DNA from: an uncultured Bacilli bacterium
Lineage (GTDB): Bacteria; Bacillota_I; Bacilli_A; RFN20; CAG-449
Assembly: GCA_944332525.1 (NCBI GenBank)
Contig: CALVKD010000051.1
Coordinates: 1-40,905 of the forward strand
DNA length: 40,905 nucleotides
Direction: 5' to 3'
The notes beneath the pieces are model-generated. The model saw nothing but the letters and a program-made list of their open reading frames with translations, was not told the DNA's origin and did no database searches. This document shows, one piece after another, positions 6,893 through 16,188 of this stretch. Within the stretch, counting starts at the first letter, position 1. Each line of letters opens with the position of its first letter. Made by a program: the position numbers and the translations under genes.

Positions 6893-9343
6893 ATGAATCC
6901 AATAAGTAAGTTTTTTTCTAAGATGATGACGCAAATCGTCGCTAAGTTCATGCCGGATTCTTTAGCTCAGCAAGCTAATGTTATCGCTAAAGGTGCAGAA
7001 AGAGTCATAATAGATGATATTAATCCTTTAATGCGGCAAGCCGGAGCGGAAGGTATAGTTTTGCTAAAAAATGAAAACGATGTTCTCCCATTAATTAAGA
7101 ATCAGCATATAGCTTTATTTGGACGCTGCCAAATCAATTATTTTTATGTCGGATACGGATCTGGCGGAAATGTTATCGCACCTTATAAAGTTTCTCCGTT
7201 AGAGGCTTTTGAAGAAGATAAAAGCGTTATTCTTGATGAAGAAGTTTTAAATACCTATAAAGCTTGGTGCGCAGATCCTAAAAATGCTCCGTTAGATGGA
7301 TTTTGGGGTCATTGGCCGATGCATTATGAAGAAATGCAACTTGATGAAGATTTGATTAAAAGAGCCTCAGAACGAAGTGAAACAGCAATATTTATTTTAG
7401 GTCGCGCGGCTGGTGAAGATAGAGAAAATACTTTAACTGAAGGTAGCTATTATTTAACAAAAGATGAAAAAAATATTTTAAAGTCCTTAAGAAAATATTT
7501 TAAAAAACTTATCGTTATCCTCGATTGCGGCAATATTATCGATTTAGCTTGGGATGAAGAAATTAAGTGTGATGGTCTTGTCTATGCTTTTTTAGGTGGA
7601 CAAGAAGCTGGGCATTCTCTTGTAGATCTTTTAACTAATAAAGTTAATCCGTCGGGAAGACTCCCTGATACAATTTTAAAATCATATGAAAAGAATATTA
7701 CTAAGGATTGCTTTGGTGGTAAGAAATTTAATAATTATGTAGAAGATATCTTTGTCGGATACCGCTATTATGAAACTTTTGCTAAAGATGATGTTCTCTA
7801 TCCTTTTGGATATGGATTATCTTATTCTCAGTTTGATTTAGAAATGGTTTCTTATAGTTATCAAAAGACTGTTCATCAAATTGAAGTTAAGGTGACTAAT
7901 AAAGGTCCTTTTAGAGGAAAAGAAGTTGTTCAGTTATATGCTAAACCTCCTTTTGGAAGATTGGCAAAACCATTAAGAAATCTTATTGCTTTTGCAAAGA
8001 CAAAAGAGTTAGCTGTCGGTGAAGAAGAAACATTAACTTTAACCTTTACTGACCGCGATTTAGCTTCCTTTGATGATAATAATAAAACCGGTTATGCTTT
8101 TAGTTTTGTTTTAGAAAAAGGTGATTATGAGTTTTATTTAGGTAATAACGTTCGCGATGCTAAAAAGGTTTATACATATCATCTCGATAAAGCGGAAGTT
8201 GTTGAAAAACTAGAAGAAATTTGCAATGTCACTAATCCTTTTAAACGTATTACATATAAAGTTGAAGGTGATGAAGTGGTAAAAAAATATGAAGAAGTAT
8301 CTTTGTCTAAACGTAATTATAAAAAAGATATTCTTTCATCATTGCCTAATGAATTAAAACATATCTCGGAACATTACGATTTCTTAGATGTTTTAAATAA
8401 GAAGATTACTTTAGATGAATTTGTTGCTTCTTTAAGTGATGAAGAATTAGAAGCTCTTACTAGAGGACACGGAATGATGGGTTCACCTTACGGAGTTAGG
8501 GGTAATGCAGGAGCTTTTGGAGGAATTATTAAAGAGTTAAATGACCGTCACGTTCCAGCAATTATCACTTCTGATGGTCCGGCCGGGATTAGAATCTGCC
8601 ATTATGCTTCACTTTTACCATGCGGAACCTGTTTAGCTTCTACGTTTAATTATCAATTAACTCAAGAGTTATTTACTAAGCTCGGTGAAGAAATTGATGG
8701 CTATAAAGTCGATGTTATCCTTTCTCCGGGTATGAATATCCATCGTAATCCATTATGCGGACGTAATTTTGAATATTTCTCAGAAGATCCTTTATTATCC
8801 GGAAAGATGGCTGCCGCGGCTGTGAAAGGTATTCAAACCCATGCATTAGCCGCTTGCCCAAAGCACTTTGCCTGCAATAACCAAGAAGTTAGAAGAAATC
8901 ATAACGATTCCCGCGTTTCTAATAGAGCGTTAAGAGAAATCTATTTAAGAGGTTTTGAAATTGTTGTTAAAGAAGCTTCTCCGCGGACAATTATGTCATC
9001 ATACAATAAGATTAACGGAGTCTGGTCACATTATAATTTTGATTTAGGTTATACCGTTTTAAGAAAAGATTGGAATTACCAAGGCTTAGTGATGACCGAC
9101 TGGTGGATGCGGATGGCATCTTCACCAGAGTTCCCTAATATTAAAGATAATGCTTACCGCGTTAGAAGTAATATCGATGTCTATATGCCAGGTGGAACCA
9201 GGTTTGCTAAAGAGTATAAATCAGATGGAACCTTACTTGCTACTTTAAATCAAGAAGGCGGAATTACTAGAGGTGAACTTCAAGTAACCGCGAAGAGAGT
9301 CTTAACTCTTTGCTTAGAAAAGCTAGAAAGAGAAAGTAAGTAA
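6893..9343 (+). CDS. GH3-family beta-glycosidase with permuted domain order
   Basis: Glycoside hydrolase family 3 enzyme (816 residues), probably a cytoplasmic beta-glucosidase or similar: no signal peptide is present. Domain order is reversed relative to most GH3 proteins. The GH3 C-domain comes first (AGAEGIVLLKNENDVLPL near 50; PFGYGLSYSQF near 304), then a fibronectin-III-like domain (KEVVQLYAKPP), then the catalytic TIM barrel from about 500. The barrel shows SDGPAGIR, CPKHFACNN (K657, H658) and MTDWW with nucleophile Asp736. This permuted layout is known from some ruminal Firmicutes beta-glucosidases such as Ruminococcus albus. Exact sugar specificity cannot be read. It is transcribed alone, bounded by its own promoter and terminator. 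Confidence 0.92.
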   Translation: MNPISKFFSKMMTQIVAKFMPDSLAQQANVIAKGAERVIIDDINPLMRQAGAEGIVLLKNENDVLPLIKNQHIALFGRCQINYFYVGYGSGGNVIAPYKVSPLEAFEEDKSVILDEEVLNTYKAWCADPKNAPLDGFWGHWPMHYEEMQLDEDLIKRASERSETAIFILGRAAGEDRENTLTEGSYYLTKDEKNILKSLRKYFKKLIVILDCGNIIDLAWDEEIKCDGLVYAFLGGQEAGHSLVDLLTNKVNPSGRLPDTILKSYEKNITKDCFGGKKFNNYVEDIFVGYRYYETFAKDDVLYPFGYGLSYSQFDLEMVSYSYQKTVHQIEVKVTNKGPFRGKEVVQLYAKPPFGRLAKPLRNLIAFAKTKELAVGEEETLTLTFTDRDLASFDDNNKTGYAFSFVLEKGDYEFYLGNNVRDAKKVYTYHLDKAEVVEKLEEICNVTNPFKRITYKVEGDEVVKKYEEVSLSKRNYKKDILSSLPNELKHISEHYDFLDVLNKKITLDEFVASLSDEELEALTRGHGMMGSPYGVRGNAGAFGGIIKELNDRHVPAIITSDGPAGIRICHYASLLPCGTCLASTFNYQLTQELFTKLGEEIDGYKVDVILSPGMNIHRNPLCGRNFEYFSEDPLLSGKMAAAAVKGIQTHALAACPKHFACNNQEVRRNHNDSRVSNRALREIYLRGFEIVVKEASPRTIMSSYNKINGVWSHYNFDLGYTVLRKDWNYQGLVMTDWWMRMASSPEFPNIKDNAYRVRSNIDVYMPGGTRFAKEYKSDGTLLATLNQEGGITRGELQVTAKRVLTLCLEKLERESK

Positions 9344-9350
9344 TTAATAA

Positions 9351-9377
9351 AAGCACCGTATTAACGGTGTTTTTTTA
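9351..9377 (+). terminator. Terminator after the GH3 gene
   Basis: Stem CACCGT/ACGGTG (9354-9359 with 9364-9369) with ATTA loop and seven Ts. Confidence 0.85.
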
Positions 9378-9391
9378 TGCGTATAAGCAAA

Positions 9392-9417
9392 GAAAAAAGG
9401 CTCCCTTGTAGGAGCCT
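9392..9417 (-). terminator. Terminator of the leftward glycerol/hydrolase operon
   Basis: Stem AGGCTCC/GGAGCCT (9398-9404 with 9411-9417); read leftwards it is followed by six Ts. It faces the GH3 terminator, giving back-to-back insulation. Confidence 0.85.
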
Positions 9418-9426
9418 CTTGGAGGT

Positions 9427-11475
9427 TTAACCCATTACGTAAGCAAAGCTTGCCGCGGTACCGGAAACGGTAATCATCGTGAACAAGATTGCATTGATTA
9501 AGGAACCTAACCAAACATTGCCGGTCTTCTTGTAAAGGAGACGAGAAATAATTGTAGCAATGATTAAGATTGGTAAGATTGGGAATAAGACAATGTAACC
9601 AAGTGCCATGTCGCCTTGCCATAATTCGCCGGTTGATTTGAATGTAGCGTATTGAATGGTGATGACGAGTGCAATACCGAAGATATTGAAGAAGGCATTG
9701 ATAGCGATTGTTGCCCATTCTGGGAGGTTCTTCGCTCTGTATGTCTGGTTAGCGATGCCAGCGCAGAGATAGAAGATTGCGAAGAAGAGGAGATATCTCA
9801 TAGCGGTTGGAACCATTTCTGGGATATTGAAGACTTTGATTGCAAATGTCCAGAGACGGAAGTCTGTCTTGAAGATAGCCCAGTTAAGGAAGACGATGAG
9901 ATAGAGGATGATGACGACGCCGAAAGCGACGACTAATGTTTTTAATAAACCAGTTCCGCTGATCTTAGCAGTGGCGAGCGGATTTTGTAATTCGGCTGAG
10001 TCTTTATTCAATTGTTCATCATGGTATTTATAGCGGTGAATACCGTATTTAATTATGAAGAAGAATAAGACGATTAATAATGCAAAGATACCACATGCTG
10101 CTGACCAGAGAGCAACCCAGTTAGTTGTATCTTGTGGATATAACTGAGTATTTGGGAACCATCTGCCGCCCCATTCTGTAACAAAGTCATGGATAATAAA
10201 TCCTGAGAACATTGTACAGATTATAGCAGGGACAAAGTAGAAAATCCAATCAAGTGGAGTCTTGAGCGGTGAGACTTCTTTATCGAGCAACTCAGGGGTA
10301 ACTTCTATATCGTGATAAGTATATCCTTTGTCTTCGACTAGTTCGACTTTAATTTTTCTTGTCTTTAATGACTTGAAAGCTGGAATTGTGAGAATTAAGG
10401 AAACGAGTGGGAAGATTAAGAAGAAGATAGCGAGTAAGCCGATTGTGGCAAAGATTTCTTTAATATACCAAACTTGATTATAGAGACCTTTGACTTCAAA
10501 TCCGTTTGGTGTGCCAAAGGCGGTGTAGAAGAAATCGACTAAGTGAGCAGTTGATGGAATGGACCAGTGATTTAATGGGTGAATTTCATCAGCTTCATAG
10601 ATAACGCGGAATGGTTCATCAATCGCGGTACCGAGTGTAGTTGTGGTAGCAACTCCGTTGACGTAATAAGTTCCGTTACCGATATTGATTTCGCTGCCAG
10701 CTTCGTAAGAAACTCCAACGAATTTAGCAGCGCCGGTTGAATGGAGATAGTCTCTACAAAGTGTAGGTTCGCCATTGCTATCGGTTGATGCGAAGAAGAA
10801 TTCGTCATCAGAAGCTTTTAACATACCGACGTCAACGTCGCTTCCAGCACCTAAGAAGGTAGACCAACCTTGCATTAAGCCAGCTGAGATAATGCCGAGC
10901 CCGCCATTGTCTGCGTTGTCTTCCATTAATGTCATAGCGGTTGTATAACCACCCATTGAGTGGCCAGAGATACCGACTTTATCTTTGTCGACAAAATCGA
11001 GATTGTAGAGATATTTTGCGGAATCGTATAAGCCGTTAGTAGCCATCATAGCACCAGTTTCGCCAGTGTTAGGATAATTACCGTGACCTTCTCTATCGAC
11101 TGTTAAGACGACAAATCCGCGTCTAGCTAATTCGATAGCGAATGGGAGTTGCATTTCGCGGTTGTTGAGATAACCATGGGTCAAGACGACACCAGGTAAT
11201 GGGTTATCTGCTGTTGCCGCTTTTGGCTTAAATAAGATACCGGATACAACCTTACCGGCGACTTTAGTTTCTTTTGTAGTGGTTTCACCGGTTTCTTCAT
11301 TATAGACTTCTTGTGTAATATAACCGGTATTTGTTTCGTTACGCAAGTCTGTTACTGCAATAGTTCCACCAGCTGATTGGGTTAATGATCCACAAAGGGA
11401 TGTAATGATTATGACTAATAACCCAATAATCAAGCAGAGCAGACTTTTTTTGTGCTCTAATAAATATTTTCGCAT
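9427..11475 (-). CDS. Membrane-anchored alpha/beta hydrolase with C-terminal multi-span domain
   Basis: A 682-residue hydrolase. One N-terminal membrane helix (about 13-33) with a basic start suggests the catalytic part lies outside the cell. The alpha/beta hydrolase fold covers about 70-330: VVLTHGYLNN (oxyanion strand), DREGHG, and the nucleophile elbow GHSMGG (Ser173). At least seven further membrane helices follow from about 345 to the end, separated by a loop. The substrate is unknown. It lies 38 bp after glpK with no terminator between, so it probably belongs to the glycerol operon; ester or glyceride cleavage feeding glycerol to GlpK would fit but is inference. The ribosome site is moderate (AAAGGG). 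Confidence 0.8.
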   Translation of the reverse strand: MRKYLLEHKKSLLCLIIGLLVIIITSLCGSLTQSAGGTIAVTDLRNETNTGYITQEVYNEETGETTTKETKVAGKVVSGILFKPKAATADNPLPGVVLTHGYLNNREMQLPFAIELARRGFVVLTVDREGHGNYPNTGETGAMMATNGLYDSAKYLYNLDFVDKDKVGISGHSMGGYTTAMTLMEDNADNGGLGIISAGLMQGWSTFLGAGSDVDVGMLKASDDEFFFASTDSNGEPTLCRDYLHSTGAAKFVGVSYEAGSEINIGNGTYYVNGVATTTTLGTAIDEPFRVIYEADEIHPLNHWSIPSTAHLVDFFYTAFGTPNGFEVKGLYNQVWYIKEIFATIGLLAIFFLIFPLVSLILTIPAFKSLKTRKIKVELVEDKGYTYHDIEVTPELLDKEVSPLKTPLDWIFYFVPAIICTMFSGFIIHDFVTEWGGRWFPNTQLYPQDTTNWVALWSAACGIFALLIVLFFFIIKYGIHRYKYHDEQLNKDSAELQNPLATAKISGTGLLKTLVVAFGVVIILYLIVFLNWAIFKTDFRLWTFAIKVFNIPEMVPTAMRYLLFFAIFYLCAGIANQTYRAKNLPEWATIAINAFFNIFGIALVITIQYATFKSTGELWQGDMALGYIVLFPILPILIIATIISRLLYKKTGNVWLGSLINAILFTMITVSGTAASFAYVMG

Positions 11476-11513
11476 TTGATTAAATACCCTTTCTTTTTTT
11501 GTTGATGACTAGT

Positions 11514-13016
11514 TTATTCATCATCCTTCAAACAAGCCATTCTAACGGCTTTATGCCAGCCTTTTAAGCGTCTCTCCCTCCTTTCTAGATCCATCGAAGG
11601 GATGAATTCTCTTTCGATGACTTTGTTGTTTTTAATATCTTCTATATCTTTCCAATAACCAACTTCTAATCCTGCTAGATAAGCAGCACCTAGAGCGGTT
11701 ACTTCGACAACTTTTGGACGTCTAACGACGCATCCTAATACATCGGCTTGGAACTGCATTAAGAAGTTGTTCTTCGATGCACCTCCATCAACGCTTAAGG
11801 AAGTTAAATCTGTACCTAAATCTTCTTCCATAGCTTTATAAATGTCATAAACTTGATAAGCAATACCTTCTAAAGCGGCTCTGATAAAATGTTCTTTTTT
11901 AGTGCCTCTAGTTACTCCGCAGATTAATCCCCGTACATCTGGTTCCCAATGCGGAGCACCTAATCCGACAAAGGAAGGAACGATATAAACTCCATTACAT
12001 GAAGTTACAGCATTAGCATATCTTTCGGTTTCTTCAGCAGATTTAATTAAGCGCATTTCATCTCTTAACCATTGGACAATTGCTCCTCCGACAAATATTG
12101 AGCCTTCTAGAACATATGATGGTTTTTCATGATGTAAGCAGCAAGATAAGGTAGTAATTAATCCGTGTTTAGATTTAACGCAGACATCACCGGTATTTGC
12201 TAATAAGAAACATCCGGTTCCAAAGGTGTTTTTAACATCTCCTTTGTTGATGCATAATTGGCCAAAGAGAGCTGCTTGTTGATCGCCGACAACTCCGCAG
12301 ATAGGAATTCTATGCCCTAAGTATGATTCATCAGCATATCCATACATATATGAAGATGGATGAACTTCTGGAAGTATGCATTTTGGAATATTGAATAATT
12401 TGATTAAATCGTTATCCCATTTTAAGGTATGAATGTTAAATAACATTGTTCTTGAGGCGTTAGTATAGTCGGTTGCGTGGATTTGTCCGTTTGACAACTG
12501 CCACATCAAATATGTATCAATAGTACCGAATAATAATTCGCCTTTTTCAGCTCTTTCACGAGCGCCTTCGACATTATCAAGAATCCATTTGATCTTTGTT
12601 GCGGAGAAATAGGCATCGATAACTAAGCCGGTTTTTTCATAAATCATATCGGCATAGCCTTTTGCTTTTAATTCATCACAATAATCGGCGGTCCTTCGGC
12701 ATTGCCAAACTATTGCATTGTAGACTGGTTCACCAGTTTTTTTATCCCAAACAATAGTTGTTTCTCTTTGATTGGTAATACCGATCGCGGCAATATCTTT
12801 AGCTTGGACTTTCGCCCTAATTAATGCTTCAGGAATAACTCCAACTTGGGAGCCGAGAATTTCAACTGGATCATGTTCAACCCAGCCGGTATGAGGATAA
12901 ATCTGAGGGAATTCTTGCTGTGCTAGTCCTAAGATTTCCCCTTTGTGATCAAAGACAATTGCTCTTGATGAAGTTGTTCCTTGATCTAAGGCTAAGATAT
13001 ATTTATTTCTTTCCAT
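11514..13016 (-). CDS. glpK: Glycerol kinase
   Basis: Phosphorylates glycerol to sn-glycerol 3-phosphate with ATP in the cytoplasm. 500 residues, normal for GlpK, FGGY family: [13 protein letters not shown] (about 11-23) phosphate-binding start, [41 protein letters not shown], and the C-terminal [16 protein letters not shown]. The loop where many Firmicute GlpK proteins carry the HPr-phosphorylated His (YHFYG type) reads [11 protein letters not shown], with no obvious equivalent, so PTS activation may be missing. It follows DUF1667 by 3 bp. Confidence 0.97.
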   Translation of the reverse strand: MERNKYILALDQGTTSSRAIVFDHKGEILGLAQQEFPQIYPHTGWVEHDPVEILGSQVGVIPEALIRAKVQAKDIAAIGITNQRETTIVWDKKTGEPVYNAIVWQCRRTADYCDELKAKGYADMIYEKTGLVIDAYFSATKIKWILDNVEGARERAEKGELLFGTIDTYLMWQLSNGQIHATDYTNASRTMLFNIHTLKWDNDLIKLFNIPKCILPEVHPSSYMYGYADESYLGHRIPICGVVGDQQAALFGQLCINKGDVKNTFGTGCFLLANTGDVCVKSKHGLITTLSCCLHHEKPSYVLEGSIFVGGAIVQWLRDEMRLIKSAEETERYANAVTSCNGVYIVPSFVGLGAPHWEPDVRGLICGVTRGTKKEHFIRAALEGIAYQVYDIYKAMEEDLGTDLTSLSVDGGASKNNFLMQFQADVLGCVVRRPKVVEVTALGAAYLAGLEVGYWKDIEDIKNNKVIEREFIPSMDLERRERRLKGWHKAVRMACLKDDE

Positions 13017-13019
13017 AGG

Positions 13020-13382
13020 TTACCTCTTGATATCAATATTTTTAGTAGCGACGACATCAACTCCGGTATTAAGAACGTTTTTGATGACGATATCACCGAT
13101 ATGAACAGGGGCTGTTAATGTAACCTTGCTAATTTCTTTAAGAACTTCAAAGATTAAACCTTTTTCTACAGAATCCTGAGTTTTACATGAGACGACCGGA
13201 ATTTCTCCTCCGGTGACTTTGCAAATCGAAGTAACTGTTCTTTTTGGACAAGTAACTTCTTCTCTAGCGTATTTATCACCTCTTAAGCAAGAATTACCGG
13301 TGACTTTTAAATTATTTAAGTCGCTGTCATCGACTGTGATGTGACAGCCGAGTGGGCAGCAAATACAGATTAATTCGCGCAT
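13020..13382 (-). CDS. DUF1667 cysteine-rich protein of the anaerobic glycerol operon
   Basis: A 120-residue member of DUF1667, usually found beside GlpA-like and FAD oxidoreductase genes in Firmicutes. Cysteines cluster at the start (CICCPLGC, residues 6-13), then NSCLRGDKYA (about 31) and VTCPKRTVTS (about 44), consistent with an iron-sulfur or metal site. Its role is probably electron transfer for glycerol-3-phosphate oxidation, comparable to the third subunit of GlpABC, but this is inferred. It is packed between its partners with 3-bp gaps. Confidence 0.9.
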   Translation of the reverse strand: MRELICICCPLGCHITVDDSDLNNLKVTGNSCLRGDKYAREEVTCPKRTVTSICKVTGGEIPVVSCKTQDSVEKGLIFEVLKEISKVTLTAPVHIGDIVIKNVLNTGVDVVATKNIDIKR

Positions 13383-13385
13383 AGG

Positions 13386-14651
13386 TTAACCTCTCTTTAC
13401 TAAGGTCAGTTCAATATTTTGACCTGCTTTGATTTTCTTAACGATGTCTTCTTTGACTAAAAGTGTTTCCATCTCGCCTGGTGTGACGATTTGTTTAATC
13501 TTTTTAGCGACCTTTTCTCCATCGACAAGTAAGGCTACTTCAACATTTTTATAAACGTTGCTAACACGCATTTTGAATTGGATTGGCGTATAATCAGTAT
13601 CTTTCTTTATTAATTGAGGAACTGAATAGCGAACACCATTACTAGTTTTGACTTCTAATACTTGATCTCTTGATGAGATGGATTTATTAAGATATCTAAC
13701 TGCGCTTTTACCAGCGTTTGTTGATTCTTCTGAAACATAATCGACTAAATCGTGAACGTGTAATACGTTACCGCATTCAAAGATTCCATCCATTGAAGTC
13801 ATCATGCTTTCATCGACAATAGCACCGTTTGTGACTCTTGATAATTCAACACCGCAAGTACGAGCTAATTCGTTTTCCGGTAATAAACCGACTGAGAGAA
13901 GTAAGGTATCGCATTTAATTTCAAACGCGGTATCGAGAATCGGATTAAGTTTTTCATCGACTTTTGCCACGACTATCGATTCAACTCTGTCCTTACCGTT
14001 GATTTTAATAACTGTATGTGAGAAATATAACGGGATATCAAAGTCGTTAAGACATTGGACGATATTTCTGTTAAGACCGGAAGAATAAGGCATTAATTCA
14101 CAGACAGCTTTGACTTTTGCTCCTTCAAATGTCATTCTTCTTGCCATGATAAGACCGATATCACCTGAGCCTAAGATAACGACTTCTTTACCGACTTTTA
14201 AGCCGTCGATATTAACTAATTTTTGAGCAGTACCTGCTGAATAAATACCTGCGCATCTCGCACCTGCGATATTAATCGCACCTCTAGGTCTTTCTCTGCA
14301 TCCACATGCTAAGATAATTGCATCTGCTTTGATTAATAATAAGCCATCTTCTTGATTAACCGCGGTGATAATTTTATCTTTATTAACATCAATAACAGTT
14401 GTGTTTAATTTATAAGGAATATTATCTTTTTTAACTAATTCAATAAATCTAGAAGCATATTCAGGTCCGGTTAATTCTTCTTTGAAGGTATGTAAGCCGA
14501 AGCCGTTATGGATGCATTGATTAAGAATGCCTCCGAGATGTTCTTCTCTTTCAAGAATTAAGATATCTCTTTCGCCTTCTTCATAGGCTCCGTGAGCTGC
14601 TGCTAAACCTGCTGGGCCGCCTCCGATAATTACTAAACGATGATGTAACAT
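13386..14651 (-). CDS. NAD(P)/FAD-dependent oxidoreductase of the glycerol operon
   Basis: A 421-residue two-dinucleotide-fold flavoprotein: FAD site IIGGGPAGLAAAHGA (about 8-20) and second nucleotide site VVILGSGDIGLIMARRM (about 165). An internal ATG box (GIFECGNVLHVHD) and a C-terminal extension of about 100 residues follow. In this conserved gene set it probably moves electrons between the GlpA-like dehydrogenase and a carrier such as NAD. Gaps to neighbours are 6 and 3 bp, so a complex with them is likely. The exact electron acceptor is unknown. Confidence 0.9.
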   Translation of the reverse strand: MLHHRLVIIGGGPAGLAAAHGAYEEGERDILILEREEHLGGILNQCIHNGFGLHTFKEELTGPEYASRFIELVKKDNIPYKLNTTVIDVNKDKIITAVNQEDGLLLIKADAIILACGCRERPRGAINIAGARCAGIYSAGTAQKLVNIDGLKVGKEVVILGSGDIGLIMARRMTFEGAKVKAVCELMPYSSGLNRNIVQCLNDFDIPLYFSHTVIKINGKDRVESIVVAKVDEKLNPILDTAFEIKCDTLLLSVGLLPENELARTCGVELSRVTNGAIVDESMMTSMDGIFECGNVLHVHDLVDYVSEESTNAGKSAVRYLNKSISSRDQVLEVKTSNGVRYSVPQLIKKDTDYTPIQFKMRVSNVYKNVEVALLVDGEKVAKKIKQIVTPGEMETLLVKEDIVKKIKAGQNIELTLVKRG

Positions 14652-14657
14652 TATTTT

Positions 14658-16094
14658 TTACCTCTTATCTACCATGAATGATTCATGGCCTTTCTTGGTG
14701 ACTGAAGTAATATCTTCATGTAATTCTCTAGCGATTATTTCCATTACCTTTGGAGTGCAGAAACCCATTTGGCAGCGACCCATTCCGGCTCTAGTCCGGC
14801 GTTTAACTCCGTCGAGATCTTTAGCGCCAGGTACTCTTCTAATCGCTTCGACTATTTCGCCTTCTGAGACGACTTCGCAGCGGCAGATAATATGTCCGTA
14901 TAATGGATTTTCTTTAATTAACGCTTCTCTTTCTTCATTAGATAGATAAGCAAAGTGCGGGATACCTTTTCTAACTGGATTGAAGTTTTTGTTTTCGCTT
15001 AAATTTAATTTTTCTGCGACTTCTTTAGCAACATGAACTGCTATAGCCGGAGCAGATGTCAGACCTGGTGATTCAATGGCTGCGACATTATATAGGTTAA
15101 TTACATCTTTGTCATAGCCAACGATAAAGTCATCATAATTCTTGGCATGCGCTCTTAAGCCTGCAAATTGAGTGATGATGCCTCTTTTTGGAAGATGCGG
15201 CATCGTTAATAAAGCTTTATTCCAAACTTCGTTAAGCCCTTCAATTGATGTATCGACATCCTCTTTACTTTCTTCATCATGTGCATTTGGACCAACGATT
15301 ATGTTTTCATGAGTTGTCGGTGTGACTAAGATACCTTTTCCCATCTTAGTCGGTGTTTGGAATAATGTATGGCTTGTTAAATAGCCATAAGTTTTATCTA
15401 ATAAGCAATACTCACCTTTACGCGGGATGATTTGGAAAGGTGCTTCTTTATTAGCAACTAATTCGTATATTTTATCTGCATAAACACCAGCACAGTTTAT
15501 TAATGTATCGCATTCATATGTTTGATTATTGCTTGTTGTGATTACAAAGGTGTGACCCTTTCTATCAATTTTATTTACTTCAGCATCAAAAACGAATGTG
15601 ACACCGTTACTAGCAGCATTTTCAGCGTAGGCTATTGTCATTTCATATGGTGACACGATACCAGATGTTGGTGCTAATAAAGCTACTTGTACTTGATCAT
15701 TTATTTCGGGTTCTAATTTAAGAATTTCATCGTGACGGATAATTCTTAATTGTTCGACACCATTAGCGATACCGCGGTGATATAATTCTTCAATTTTATC
15801 AATAGAATCATCTTCAAAACCTAAGACCATTGCACCATTTTGTTTAAATGGGAAGTCGAGTTCTTCAGATAATTTTTTCATCATCTTATTGCCTTCAACA
15901 TTAAATTTTGCTTTTAATGATCCTTCTTTAGCGTCAAATCCAGCATGGGCAATGCCAGAATTAGCTTTACTTGTTCCGACTGAAACGTCATTTTCTTTTT
16001 CTAGAACGAGAATAGAGGTGTTATAACGCGATAATTCTCTAGCAATAGAACAACCGACGACACCTGCTCCGATGATTATAATATCTTTATGCAT
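14658..16094 (-). CDS. GlpA-like FAD-dependent glycerol-3-phosphate dehydrogenase with BFD-type iron-sulfur domain
   Basis: Oxidises glycerol 3-phosphate to dihydroxyacetone phosphate, by family. 478 residues: Rossmann FAD site IIIIGAGVVGCSIAREL (about 5-21), TSKANSGIAHAGFD, then a DAO catalytic domain to about 370, and a C-terminal BFD-like [2Fe-2S] domain with four cysteines (IICRCEVV and GRCQMGFC). First gene of the operon, with promoter and cre site upstream. Start is unusual: a strong AGGAGG (16128-16123) sits 28 bases before the only plausible ATG, and the nearer bases have only weak AAAAG pairing. No upstream in-frame ATG, GTG or TTG is available. Confidence 0.92.
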   Translation of the reverse strand: MHKDIIIIGAGVVGCSIARELSRYNTSILVLEKENDVSVGTSKANSGIAHAGFDAKEGSLKAKFNVEGNKMMKKLSEELDFPFKQNGAMVLGFEDDSIDKIEELYHRGIANGVEQLRIIRHDEILKLEPEINDQVQVALLAPTSGIVSPYEMTIAYAENAASNGVTFVFDAEVNKIDRKGHTFVITTSNNQTYECDTLINCAGVYADKIYELVANKEAPFQIIPRKGEYCLLDKTYGYLTSHTLFQTPTKMGKGILVTPTTHENIIVGPNAHDEESKEDVDTSIEGLNEVWNKALLTMPHLPKRGIITQFAGLRAHAKNYDDFIVGYDKDVINLYNVAAIESPGLTSAPAIAVHVAKEVAEKLNLSENKNFNPVRKGIPHFAYLSNEEREALIKENPLYGHIICRCEVVSEGEIVEAIRRVPGAKDLDGVKRRTRAGMGRCQMGFCTPKVMEIIARELHEDITSVTKKGHESFMVDKR

Positions 16095-16137
16095 TTTTCT
16101 TTTCGTCGTAAGACTTATTTTGCCTCCTACATATCAT

Positions 16138-16166
16138 ATTCTAATATGCAAAAAAATGTTTGTAAA
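16138..16166 (-). promoter_or_regulatory. Promoter of the glycerol operon
   Basis: Minus-strand TTTACA (16166-16161), 17-bp spacer, TAGAAT (16143-16138). It gives an untranslated leader of about 35 bases before the GlpA-like start. Confidence 0.65.
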
Positions 16167-16173
16167 TAATAAA

Positions 16174-16188
16174 ATGTAAGCGCTTACT
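16174..16188 (-). promoter_or_regulatory. CcpA catabolite-repression site (cre)
   Basis: ATGTAAGCGCTTACT matches the consensus WTGNAANCGNWNNCW at every fixed position and contains the perfect palindrome GTAAGCGCTTAC. It lies 8 bp upstream of the glycerol promoter -35 element. Glucose repression of glycerol use through CcpA/HPr-Ser-P is the expected role. Confidence 0.8.

Noticed and set aside
9652-9936. Acidic open frame on the plus strand inside the alpha/beta hydrolase gene
   Set aside because: No ribosome site, biased composition, and it is antisense to membrane-helix coding sequence.
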